Positions 55,759 to 64,000 of a DNA stretch of 64,000 bases are shown piece by piece; the first letter of the stretch is position 1, and each line of letters opens with the position of its first letter. The notes under the pieces were generated by a model. The model searched no databases. It was not told where the DNA came from and saw only the letters and a list, made by a program, of their open reading frames with translations. Made by a program: the position numbers and the translations under genes. The DNA is from Acetobacterium paludosum (lineage in GTDB: Bacteria > Bacillota > Clostridia > Eubacteriales > Eubacteriaceae): NCBI RefSeq assembly GCF_008086595.1, contig NZ_RXYA01000014.1:62001-126000 (forward strand), read 5' to 3'.

Positions 55759-58700
55759 TCAAAAATCAAATAAATTTATTTGAACTTGTTTAGATTTCAG
55801 GAAAGCATGTTCCAGTTTTTCATTGCGATAAACATCATTTCTGGTATGGGAATCAGTCGTTTGAAGATATGCTTGATTACTGTATTTTGCCTTTTGCAGT
55901 TTTAATTGATAAATGACCGGAAATATAGTGGTGATCGAACTTTGACTAAGATCGGAAAGGCAAATCATTTGACTATTAAATTTTTCAGCAATTTTCAGTA
56001 GCACATCAAGTAAATGAAATGACGACATTTTACCAAAAGGATTATCAATGATAAAAGCCTTGCTGGCTTCATACTTTTCAAAGCCGCTGCTTTCCATGGC
56101 TTTGTTTCGAGTATAATCAATTAAGGCAGAGATCATGGCAAAACATGAAATAAACATTTGCCCCCCGGAGTTTCCTACCAGCACCTCTTCCCATAACCGC
56201 AGTTCACTTGCGGCAACGCTGATATCCGCTTTGTACAACTTGACCTTAAGTGATTCCTTGTCAATGATAATATTAAAAATCTTTCGATCCGAAAAAAGTA
56301 TTTTCACTTTCTTTCGGACAATTTCTTCGATGTTGTCGCTGCTTTCGCACTCTTTCCGGATGATTTCCACACAGTAGGCAATATGCTCCTTCATCCGATC
56401 CCCATAATAATTGTCCAGCTGTTCTGGAATATCAAGTGAAAGCATCGGCTGAGCGGTTCTTCGCCCTTCAAGCTTGACCGCTGCCGACTTGGCAATCAGG
56501 ATCATTTCCTGATGGATTTTTTTGCCATGCTCAATGGCATGTTGGTTGATATGTTTCGTATCCTCATCGATGGTGCGCAAAGCACTTTCAATAACAAGGA
56601 GATAATCATTCAATCTTTTTCTTGAATTAGTTAATTCTTCGTAGACAAAATAATAATCCTCGAACTTTAGCTTCAACCCCGAAGTATCCATTCTAGCCAT
56701 TAAGGAACTGATGATTGAATGTTTTCCTTCGTATTCACTTTTTATTGTCAGGTAATTCTGAAAGAGTTCTCTTTGCAGGTTATTGTTATTGTCTCTGGTT
56801 TCTTTTATTTCTTTCGACATCGTTTGAATATCAAGGCTTTCATACGCCTCATTGCTTAACCGCAAGGGGCATAAATGCTCTGGTATTTCGATGATTTTTT
56901 CAACCGCTGCTATTTTTTTTTCATATCCCGTTTTTCTGCCCTGCTGGTGATGCTCCTGGCCGCTGATTTCCTGTGCCTGAGTTTCCAAATCTTTTTTGCG
57001 GTTAAGGTAATTCCCCTTTATTTCATCCATCGGCAACGGCGCTTCATGGCCTATTTCTGTGAGTCTTTTACTTTCAGCTTCAACCTTTACTTCGGCAACC
57101 CTGACGCTAGTTTCAGCCTTTGATTGTTCATTCTTAGCATTTTCAAGATCAGTCGAGGCCTCGTCTTCCCGCTTAACCAGACGATCAAAGGTGAGGTCAT
57201 CCAGGATAATATCGATGTATTCTTCCGGTGAAATATGATTAAATCGCATTAGTTTATGCAGATGTTTAGAAATATCTTGATTGATTTTCTGAATGTTCCT
57301 GTCTATCTCCTGTTTCGTGCTGCTTCTTTCGCTTTGCAGATCTTCAAATTGTCGTTCAAGAATGACAACATCATCATTCAAGAGCTCACCATTTTTAAAG
57401 TTTGAAAACTGATTGATTTTTTTCTTGTATTCCTCACTCTTTGTCTGATATCCGCGCTCCAGTTCTTCAAATTCCCCTATTTTTTTGAGCACTGTTTCTT
57501 TCTGGTTAGTTAAACGGGTTTTCTCTTTTTCCAAATCCAGCAGACGCTGTTGGACCGCCGCATGTTGACTGAAATCAAGTCCATACTGTTTGTCCATTAA
57601 GAGATATGATTCAAATGACAATTGCTGACGCTTTAATAGGTCCTGATCCTGCTGACACCGAGCAAGGCGGTCGGGAATATCGTTCATCTCTTCCGTAAGT
57701 GCTCTTTTTTCTGCTGCTAATACGTCATAACCGGTATTTAACGCGATTATTTCTTTGCGAATCGCCGCCAATTGATCCTCAACCGCTTTCAAATAGCCCT
57801 TTTCATAGGGATACTCCGCAATTGCTATTAAATCCTGGCTGATTTGAGTCAGGGTCGTTTCACGATTCTTTTGCTCGCTTTCCATGGTTGCCAGCGCATT
57901 CTCAATCTGGGTTTTAAATTTCTGTCGCTGATCGGTATTGAAGCACTTTTCAAGATAATGACAGGCCAAAACACCCTTATTCCACCTGACAAACTCATTG
58001 ACTGGCTGCTGATCTGTTTCAATGTCTTCAAAGGATAGAATCGGAATGATACGCATCATCGGCTCCGATAGTTTTAAGTTCATTACCCTTTCCAATTCGT
58101 TTTTCCCAACCAGATAACAATAGGGTATTACCGGATTTTTTTGAAGGAGCATTTTTCGGCGGCCTTCGGTTTCTTTATTCAGGTATTGTTCCCCCGTTTC
58201 AAATTCAATGTTTTCTTTTTGGAAAAGCTCCGTCAGGTCTGTTGACGTGTGAATAATACCCTTTTCCAACGCGGCCATTAATTCCTTTTGTTTTTCAATG
58301 CGATTGCCCAACTTCTGATACACCACATTCAAATCCCGTTTTCGCTCTTTTACATCCTGACTATTGAAGGCTTTGCTGAATTCCCGCTCCGGCCCAATTT
58401 CATATTCAGAAAGGATTTCAAGCAGAACCACCCTTTTTTCAAGATATCGTTTTTTATCCAGGGCCAGCATTTCAGAATTCTTTTCAGCAGTATTTAACTG
58501 TTGTCTATCGTCCACCAGGGCTTCATCAAGCTCTGAAATCCGTTGCTTGACTATATCCTGTCTATTTTTAAGATCGCGGTAATCATCATTATTTTTCTGG
58601 ATGAGATCGTCATATTTTTCCCGCTGACTCGCCACTTCTGATTCATCTAAGCGATTGTTCAAAAGCCGGTTGATAAATATTTTCAACTCACGAAAGATTT

Positions 58701-60123
58701 TTTCTTCTTCATTTTTAAAGCTTTTGCATTTGGCTGCGAGTGAGCCTGACGCGTTATGATTTTCCATCTGCTCCCCAGTGATTTGGTTAATCCGATTAAT
58801 GAGTCCCGTTTCAGTAGATTTTGTTGTCATCAAGCAATTGTTATTTTCATCCCGCTGTTTCTGAATAGTCCGCTTGAGTTGTTGATAGACCTCTGATAAG
58901 GTATAGCCAATATTCTGAAGTTTTTCACTGCGTTCCTCACTGCTTAATGCTTCCTGCCGTTGAATCCAGAGCGACAGCTCGCCTTTGCTGATATCTAGAT
59001 CGTGTGAGATCTCGGCGGTTTCATAGATTTCTCTTGTTCGTTTATCGCACCGGTGTCTTTCACTGGCATCCAGCAACCCCTGTTTCCGATCTTCCAGACT
59101 TTCCATTAAATTGCTAAAGTTATGCCTTTTTTCATAATACGCTTCAGAAATCCTTTCATATTTAATATGTTCTTCCTGAATTCGGATTTCATTTAGTTTT
59201 TCATGACACGCAAGAATTTTTTGTTGTGCATCAGCACCCTGCTTTTGGCAATAATGATAGAGTTCCTTAAACTGTGTTTCAAGATCTTCCGCTTTGGTGA
59301 GTGAGGCCAGCAGATCACCAACTTTTTTTTCGTATTCGACCAGGTGGTCATTGAAGTTTGTCAGCAATTCCTTATTTTTAATATTTTCATTTTCTTCCAT
59401 TACTGCCTTCATCAGCGCAACAAACATTTCCTGGAGATCGTTTGACGCCTCCATACTGTCCGTGATCGTTTTGAGAATCCAGTCATCAACTAATTTATCT
59501 GAGGTGCTGCTTTTTTTAAAAAGCTCATCCACGCCGCCCTCCTGTTCATTGATCCTGGCTATAATTTTCCACTCATTCGTAAAAACGCCGTGTTGGGCAA
59601 GGTGCTTTCGGTAGTCTTCACCCAAATCGGATGGAAAGTAGCGGACCCGGCTTTCTTCTGATTGTCGCATTAATTTCATGGCGGTTTCATAGGAACAGTA
59701 TTTGTGAAACTTGCCAGTCTTTTCAATCAAGGGGATATTGGCAATATCAAATTCATTTGCCTGGGTATAATCATTGGTGAACGTGAAATATTTAAGCCTT
59801 GAGTTATTCTCGTCGTTCCCGCCCAGGCACATCGCAATGCCGGTTAAAAAATAAGCCGGCTGAACCGTATTATCCAACTTCCACTCCAGCATTACGTAGG
59901 CCGTGGACCGGTCTGAAGGCAGGTAAGATTCCACACTGCGGCCATGTATTTTCACCTTCGGTAAAATAGTCTGAAGCATCAGTTGCACCAGAACGCTTTT
60001 ACCGCTGCCATTGGCAAGATTAATCAGCACATTTTCACCATCTGAAGTCGAATATAATTCATCGATAATGCGTTTTTTGTCAAAGGTTATATTGCTGATT
60101 CTGATGCGATTAATTTTCGGCAT
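55759..60123 (-). CDS. jetC: Wadjet JetC, SMC-like ATPase (MksB type)
   Basis: The protein has about 1454 residues. The N-terminal head has Walker A at residues 37-43 (ANGSGKS), and two long coiled-coil arms (about 240-630 and 760-1170) flank a hinge-like centre. The C-terminal head has the ABC signature VGNSGGQMF and Walker B AFIIDNPFG. It should form the loop-extruding motor that recognises small circular DNA. The residue after the Walker B Asp is Asn, not the Glu seen in classic SMC heads. I chose the ATG at 60123 because the one at 60132 abuts the GGAGG site. It overlaps jetB. Confidence 0.92.
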   Translation of the reverse strand: MPKINRIRISNITFDKKRIIDELYSTSDGENVLINLANGSGKSVLVQLMLQTILPKVKIHGRSVESYLPSDRSTAYVMLEWKLDNTVQPAYFLTGIAMCLGGNDENNSRLKYFTFTNDYTQANEFDIANIPLIEKTGKFHKYCSYETAMKLMRQSEESRVRYFPSDLGEDYRKHLAQHGVFTNEWKIIARINEQEGGVDELFKKSSTSDKLVDDWILKTITDSMEASNDLQEMFVALMKAVMEENENIKNKELLTNFNDHLVEYEKKVGDLLASLTKAEDLETQFKELYHYCQKQGADAQQKILACHEKLNEIRIQEEHIKYERISEAYYEKRHNFSNLMESLEDRKQGLLDASERHRCDKRTREIYETAEISHDLDISKGELSLWIQRQEALSSEERSEKLQNIGYTLSEVYQQLKRTIQKQRDENNNCLMTTKSTETGLINRINQITGEQMENHNASGSLAAKCKSFKNEEEKIFRELKIFINRLLNNRLDESEVASQREKYDDLIQKNNDDYRDLKNRQDIVKQRISELDEALVDDRQQLNTAEKNSEMLALDKKRYLEKRVVLLEILSEYEIGPEREFSKAFNSQDVKERKRDLNVVYQKLGNRIEKQKELMAALEKGIIHTSTDLTELFQKENIEFETGEQYLNKETEGRRKMLLQKNPVIPYCYLVGKNELERVMNLKLSEPMMRIIPILSFEDIETDQQPVNEFVRWNKGVLACHYLEKCFNTDQRQKFKTQIENALATMESEQKNRETTLTQISQDLIAIAEYPYEKGYLKAVEDQLAAIRKEIIALNTGYDVLAAEKRALTEEMNDIPDRLARCQQDQDLLKRQQLSFESYLLMDKQYGLDFSQHAAVQQRLLDLEKEKTRLTNQKETVLKKIGEFEELERGYQTKSEEYKKKINQFSNFKNGELLNDDVVILERQFEDLQSERSSTKQEIDRNIQKINQDISKHLHKLMRFNHISPEEYIDIILDDLTFDRLVKREDEASTDLENAKNEQSKAETSVRVAEVKVEAESKRLTEIGHEAPLPMDEIKGNYLNRKKDLETQAQEISGQEHHQQGRKTGYEKKIAAVEKIIEIPEHLCPLRLSNEAYESLDIQTMSKEIKETRDNNNNLQRELFQNYLTIKSEYEGKHSIISSLMARMDTSGLKLKFEDYYFVYEELTNSRKRLNDYLLVIESALRTIDEDTKHINQHAIEHGKKIHQEMILIAKSAAVKLEGRRTAQPMLSLDIPEQLDNYYGDRMKEHIAYCVEIIRKECESSDNIEEIVRKKVKILFSDRKIFNIIIDKESLKVKLYKADISVAASELRLWEEVLVGNSGGQMFISCFAMISALIDYTRNKAMESSGFEKYEASKAFIIDNPFGKMSSFHLLDVLLKIAEKFNSQMICLSDLSQSSITTIFPVIYQLKLQKAKYSNQAYLQTTDSHTRNDVYRNEKLEHAFLKSKQVQINLFDF

Positions 60124-60802
60124 CTTTCTCATCCTCCTGGAAAATAGCAGTTATTTCCGCCACTCTCTTTTCATCCAGATAATAATAGCGCATCAGATCA
60201 TCCAGCCGTTTTGTCGTCTTGATTTCTCTCTCATTGTCGCGAAAATCCATTAATTTTTGGCGTATCAGCAACCGGCAGGCCTTGAGCACTATTTCATTTT
60301 TTGTCGTTCGTTTCCCATCCTGGACAGCGGCTTTCGCACGCCATTGATTGGCCATATGCCGGAAATTCAGGGAATATCTTTCCTCCAGTTCATCCATTTT
60401 CCCCTCGGAAGCCGTATCAAACTTTTCATCCAGTTTCTGAACAATGTCCTTGATCTGTAAAAATTCAATTTGTTTCGGATCATAGTTTTTGCCACCAAAA
60501 AATAAATGCAGAATGACCATGATGATGTAGCATTGCAAAAACGCATCAACCTGCCTGGCCGAGGACGAAATCGACTCCCTGATATCCTTCAATCTGAAAC
60601 TTAACAGATCATTATCAGAATTAGGCACCAGATAAACGGTATGCTTGGCTTCAATTATTCTAAATCCCAATTCTTTTTCAAACTCCGTAAGCAGGACTCT
60701 GACATCAGGGTCCTTATAGTTTGTGTAAAATTCCGGATCGACTTTATCATTTATCTGACCGTCACTCAGCAGCTTTTTATAAATTTGTAATGCGCGATTC
60801 AT
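60110..60802 (-). CDS. jetB: Wadjet JetB (DUF4194, KITE-like MksE)
   Basis: The 230-residue protein resembles the DUF4194/MksE family: winged-helix subunits that bind the kleisin and DNA. Visible features are the N-terminal LQIYKKLLSDGQINDKVDPEFY, ELGFRIIEAKHTVYLVPN and a basic C-terminal stretch ending in an acidic tail. It overlaps jetA by 26 bp and jetC by 14 bp, as expected for coupled production of a fixed-ratio complex. Confidence 0.9.
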   Translation of the reverse strand: MNRALQIYKKLLSDGQINDKVDPEFYTNYKDPDVRVLLTEFEKELGFRIIEAKHTVYLVPNSDNDLLSFRLKDIRESISSSARQVDAFLQCYIIMVILHLFFGGKNYDPKQIEFLQIKDIVQKLDEKFDTASEGKMDELEERYSLNFRHMANQWRAKAAVQDGKRTTKNEIVLKACRLLIRQKLMDFRDNEREIKTTKRLDDLMRYYYLDEKRVAEITAIFQEDEKDAEN

Positions 60803-62390
60803 TCATTTCCACCTCAAATCTGAAATCATTCATTGTGATGCGTTCTTCATAACCACTCTTTTGATCAAAGACTTGTATATGGCTGAATTCCTCATCTGTT
60901 TTTTCAATTCTTATTCGTCCGACATCATAATAATGCTCTTTTTGCACCAGCACCGCACTCAGACAATAGGCCAGATCAAACTCACCATTGGCTTCATGAA
61001 CGACGTTGTTTTCATCTTCCAACCAGAGGTTAATATCCACTTCCCCTTCTTCAAACAGTTTGAGCATCACCAGGTACAGCATGCGGTTTGCCACCATATC
61101 GTGAAAATGAGGATCTGCTTTCAGCGTTTCAAAAAACTGCGAAAATGCAAAGCCATCCGGATGAGCCGATGCAAATTTAATCATTTGCTTGATAATTCGC
61201 GTGTGATTCCGATTTCGTCCCTCATTAATCAGTGGTTGATTATCCTCTTCCACTTCTTCCTGTTCAACCCCCTGCCCCTCTTCATCAATTTCTCGTACCT
61301 GGGACTGTTCGTCATAAACAGTTTTTAAATTCAGAGTCCGCTGGGGTTCCGGTATAAACAGCGGTCGCAGCAGTTTATTGGTGATATTGACGCTGCTTCT
61401 GGAAGAACCGCTAGCAAGCATTTCGAGCGGCCTTAGAATCATTTTTTCAAAATCATAAACTTTTATTTTCGTATAAGCGATGGAATCCTCAAGCTGATCC
61501 AGATAAAGGGACTTCATCGCTTTACTTTCGACCAGTAAACGTCTTTGATACTTGAGTGCCCGTTCTACATTTTTTGAAATCTGAATCACATCTTTTTTGG
61601 CCTGTCTTATTTTCTCATCGCTGCGCCCCTGGTTTTCTTCTTCCTCAAGCAGTCTTTGTTTGGCCAGATTAATCATGTTGTTGATTTCAATCATCGACTC
61701 ATATTCCTGCTGGAGCATGTTGTTGATTTCCACAATCATGTTGTCATAATCCAAGCCGGAGACGGAAGCGATATTATTCCGAAGGTTATCCTCAAATTGC
61801 TGGAGATCCCTTCTTTTGCTTTGCAGCATGCGAATCAGTTCAAGACTTTGAGCCACCGCTTTTCGATAATTCTTTTTTTTGATCAGCAGATTGAGTTTCA
61901 CCGTTTCCAGTTCAAACCCTAATTCTTCGTCAATTTCCTTTGTCCGAAACATAAAATTATAACCCTGGGATGTCAGCTCATAGACAACTAATCCCTCGTC
62001 GGTTTCCTTGTCTCGAATAAGCCGCACCGGAATATTTCGTTGTGCCCCTTTGTCATAATCCATCACCGTGTACGCTCTAATTTGGCTTTTATTCTGGAGA
62101 ATATCCTTTATCAGATATCGTGTCAGGGTTTCAATATCACTAGTGGCAAGTTGTTTCTCATAAAAGGGCAAAATTTCTTTTAAAAATTCGGCGATTGAAT
62201 CAATGGTGCACTCCTGGTCTTCTGTCAGGGTAACCTCCATAATAAAAACAAGCACTGATAGCAGCAGATTGTCAATTTCAACTTTACTCAGCAGATTTTC
62301 TATTTCGGGCGAGGTGTTGCGGCGATTTACAATCGAATCAACCACTGCAATAAACTCCATCCGTTTTTCAAACTGTTGTAAAAAATCCAT
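60777..62390 (-). CDS. jetA: Wadjet JetA (kleisin-like MksF)
   Basis: The protein of about 537 residues is largely helical, with FLQQFEKRMEFIAVVDSIVNRRN at the N-terminus, a long central coiled coil (about 160-320) and a C-terminal winged-helix-like part (FASAHPDGFAFSQFFETLKAD). It fits the JetA/DUF5716 group, the kleisin that bridges the SMC heads. The second ATG (62390) has GGAAGG 8 nt before it and is preferred over 62399. It begins 20 bp after jetD. Confidence 0.88.
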   Translation of the reverse strand: MDFLQQFEKRMEFIAVVDSIVNRRNTSPEIENLLSKVEIDNLLLSVLVFIMEVTLTEDQECTIDSIAEFLKEILPFYEKQLATSDIETLTRYLIKDILQNKSQIRAYTVMDYDKGAQRNIPVRLIRDKETDEGLVVYELTSQGYNFMFRTKEIDEELGFELETVKLNLLIKKKNYRKAVAQSLELIRMLQSKRRDLQQFEDNLRNNIASVSGLDYDNMIVEINNMLQQEYESMIEINNMINLAKQRLLEEEENQGRSDEKIRQAKKDVIQISKNVERALKYQRRLLVESKAMKSLYLDQLEDSIAYTKIKVYDFEKMILRPLEMLASGSSRSSVNITNKLLRPLFIPEPQRTLNLKTVYDEQSQVREIDEEGQGVEQEEVEEDNQPLINEGRNRNHTRIIKQMIKFASAHPDGFAFSQFFETLKADPHFHDMVANRMLYLVMLKLFEEGEVDINLWLEDENNVVHEANGEFDLAYCLSAVLVQKEHYYDVGRIRIEKTDEEFSHIQVFDQKSGYEERITMNDFRFEVEMNESRITNL

Positions 62391-62409
62391 GCCATGCACC
62401 TTCCTTCAT

Positions 62410-63447
62410 TTACCCCTCATTGACTTGAAGCAGCGTCGCTAAAATTGGATAGTTGATTGCTTCCTGGGGAATATATTTATTTGCCTTTAACAGCTCCTGT
62501 ATCATTATCATGTGATCTGCTGAAAAAAAAGACAGAAACCCATTCATGTTTATATCTGTCTTCTGTTTTTTTCGGATTTGACCAAGTTGATCCCATTCGG
62601 TCAAATCCAGCATATCTTGATAAAGTTCTGCAAATAATTTGATATTGGCCCCGGGATTTGCTTTACAGACTCTTGAAAACAGATCAATGCCGGTGAAATC
62701 CAAATCTCCGAAATAAAGAAATTGAACGTTTGCACTGAGCACATTATCAGCATAGGCTTGAATCCCTCCGGGTTTTGTCACCTTGTTTCCTTCCCCGTAA
62801 AGAACCGCATCCAATTGCGTTCCGTGCAGACAACATTTTTCAGGATTTTTAGTCAGTAATTTTCGAAAGGTAAACCAGGTATCCTTATTTTCAATAATTA
62901 AGACCGTCATTTCCTTCTGACTTCTTAACACAAAGTCAAAGAATGGCTCGGGTGTCAAATAATAGTTCAATCTTTCTGCTATTTCTAAAAAAGCAATGAC
63001 TGATTTTGCTTTAGAATCATCCAGCATTTTTTCATCATGCCAAATGCTGTAGGCCCGCTCATTTTTCGACATTTTATGCCGTAATGTTTCTGAGCGTGTT
63101 TTTAACATATCGCTTAAGGGTAATACGATATGACGATGCATCTTATACAAATGGGGATTAGCAAGGTATTCCGAGATTTTTAAATCCGGATGAAGATGCC
63201 GAATTTCATCAAAATATGGGGATAGGTCTTCAGCAGTATTACAAATACGATATTTAAGGTGCAGCGGTGGAATCAAGCCATTGGTGTTCTTTTTTCCTAC
63301 CGCCATGATGACTTCATCAGCAATTTGCTCGTTGACGATGGCTCTTAATTCATCATAATTATTAGCCAAGACGATATTTTCAAGCTCATTTAAAGTTATA
63401 AACGTTTTTTTTAATGACAGCAGCTTTTGTGACAAGTCTTCTTTCAT
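62410..63447 (-). CDS. jetD: Wadjet JetD (DUF2220, TOPRIM nuclease)
   Basis: The 345-residue protein has an N-terminal helical arm-like domain and a C-terminal TOPRIM fold. The acidic residues are visible as LIIENKDTW (Glu) and YFGDLDFTGIDLF (Asp-x-Asp). JetD is the nuclease that cuts plasmid DNA once JetABC has extruded it. Here it is the first gene of the operon, so the order is D-A-B-C and not the A-B-C-D first described. A minus-strand TATAAT lies 29 bp upstream. Confidence 0.9.
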   Translation of the reverse strand: MKEDLSQKLLSLKKTFITLNELENIVLANNYDELRAIVNEQIADEVIMAVGKKNTNGLIPPLHLKYRICNTAEDLSPYFDEIRHLHPDLKISEYLANPHLYKMHRHIVLPLSDMLKTRSETLRHKMSKNERAYSIWHDEKMLDDSKAKSVIAFLEIAERLNYYLTPEPFFDFVLRSQKEMTVLIIENKDTWFTFRKLLTKNPEKCCLHGTQLDAVLYGEGNKVTKPGGIQAYADNVLSANVQFLYFGDLDFTGIDLFSRVCKANPGANIKLFAELYQDMLDLTEWDQLGQIRKKQKTDINMNGFLSFFSADHMIMIQELLKANKYIPQEAINYPILATLLQVNEG

Positions 63448-63750
63448 GAAATTTGCATCTCTTTTCTTTAATAAGATTATATCGTATTTTTGCGAGCATT
63501 ATTCTGCCTATTTTTGGAATATTTCAAGGAGTCGGCACGAGCAGTTATTTCCACAAGTTTATAAGTTGGTGTCAGGGAAACCTCCGAAAAATGAAAGAGT
63601 TTGTAAATCTATACAATAACATGAATAAATATGCTCGCTCTAATCGCACAACGAACTTTATTGATTAACTACTCCAGAACAGCAACTAAAATAACCAATA
63701 ACGGGTATAAAGAAATCATATAAAACGTTGATACAAGGGGGTTTCAGTCC
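63448..63750. other. intergenic region between jetD and the transposase gene
   Basis: It holds the likely jetD promoter and presumably the left end of the insertion sequence. I could not define the terminal repeat because its partner lies outside the window. Confidence 0.4.
63476..63481 (-). promoter_or_regulatory. candidate -10 box of the Wadjet operon
   Basis: On the minus strand a perfect TATAAT lies 29 bp before jetD. No convincing -35 hexamer is visible. Confidence 0.4.
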
Positions 63751-64000
63751 ATGTTAAAGAAAAACAGACCGCAATTAGATATGTTTGACCATGTCATATT
63801 TGAGAAGTTGGTTCCTAAGGATCACCTGTTGATTAAAATTGATTCAATCATCGATTTTTCATTCATTTATGACCTGGTAAAAGATCAATATAGTCCAATT
63901 GGCCGGGGATCCAAAGATCCGGTCATGCTGGTTAAGATTTTTCTTCTGGAATACTTGTATCGACTTTCTGATGTAGAAGTCGTAAAACGAATTCAAACAG
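63751..64000 (+). mobile_element. IS1182-family transposase gene, 5' part (runs off right edge)
   Basis: From the ATG at 63751 the frame reads LKKNRPQLDMFDHVIFEKLV, followed by DHLLIKIDSIIDFSFIY and GRGSKDPVMLVKIFLLEYLY, the usual N-terminus (DUF772) of IS1182-type DDE transposases. GGGGG lies about 10 nt before the ATG. Only the first 83 codons are inside the window, so completeness and the far terminal repeat cannot be judged. Confidence 0.88.

Noticed and set aside
63453-63668. 71-codon frame between jetD and the transposase
   Set aside because: No clear ribosome site, mixed composition and no recognised family. It overlaps the likely jetD promoter.

Overview
The window looks like chromosomal DNA of an anaerobic, motile, Gram-positive acetogen, most likely Acetobacterium or a close Eubacteriaceae relative (inference from content, not from a database search). 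The signs are low-to-mid GC, strong GGAGG ribosome sites, many long methyl-accepting chemotaxis proteins with stacked HAMP-type modules, clostridial ChW-repeat surface proteins, a UroD-type methyltransferase of the kind acetogens use for methyl transfer, a glucose PTS with a GlcT-type antiterminator, and several c-di-GMP enzymes. No rRNA, tRNA or CRISPR array was seen.

Layout. 1-9.4 kb: the 3' end of one chemoreceptor gene, a PadR/HAAS/DUF4097 operon behind a palindromic operator, a membrane diguanylate cyclase, an ADP-ribosylglycohydrolase, a flavin-binding small protein and a complete chemoreceptor. 9.6-17.2 kb: phosphoesterase, tocopherol-cyclase-like protein, SNF2 helicase, CrtI-like oxidoreductase and PAS-GGDEF protein. 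17.4-26.2 kb: an amine or amino-acid oxidation island with a Rid protein, a flavin dehydrogenase whose redox domains are split over four genes, an AraC-type regulator, a PII-like protein, an APC permease and an ornithine-cyclodeaminase-like protein. 26.3-30.4 kb: a phosphatase-like protein lacking its P-loop Arg, then ptsG with its RNA antiterminator site, and glcT. 30.4-38.5 kb: GGDEF/HD-GYP protein, a PadR-controlled flavoprotein and membrane protein, TrmO, an acetyltransferase, an apparently frameshifted gene and a ChW/GerMN secreted protein. 38.6-44.6 kb: two large chemoreceptors that are close paralogues. 44.9-55.5 kb: UroD methyltransferase, a strip of gene relics, an AgrA/AgrC-like pair convergent with a 1427-residue leucine-rich-repeat surface protein, a GGDEF protein and an iron-sulfur flavoprotein. 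55.6-64 kb: a complete Wadjet (JetD-A-B-C) anti-plasmid operon, followed on the same strand by an overlooked 44-codon membrane ORF, and bordered by a transposase cut by the right edge.

How parts work together. In the oxidation island two promoters share an upstream box at identical spacing and are each followed by a homologous attenuator-like hairpin. Four genes in it also carry a repeated ~35-bp element 66-76 bp before their start codons. Together these point to a dedicated regulatory circuit. The PTS genes form a classical GlcT loop. The Wadjet genes overlap or nearly abut, fitting an SMC-kleisin-KITE complex plus nuclease. Four c-di-GMP proteins and four chemoreceptors ending in a common DKY tail suggest a strong investment in motility and surface-attachment decisions.
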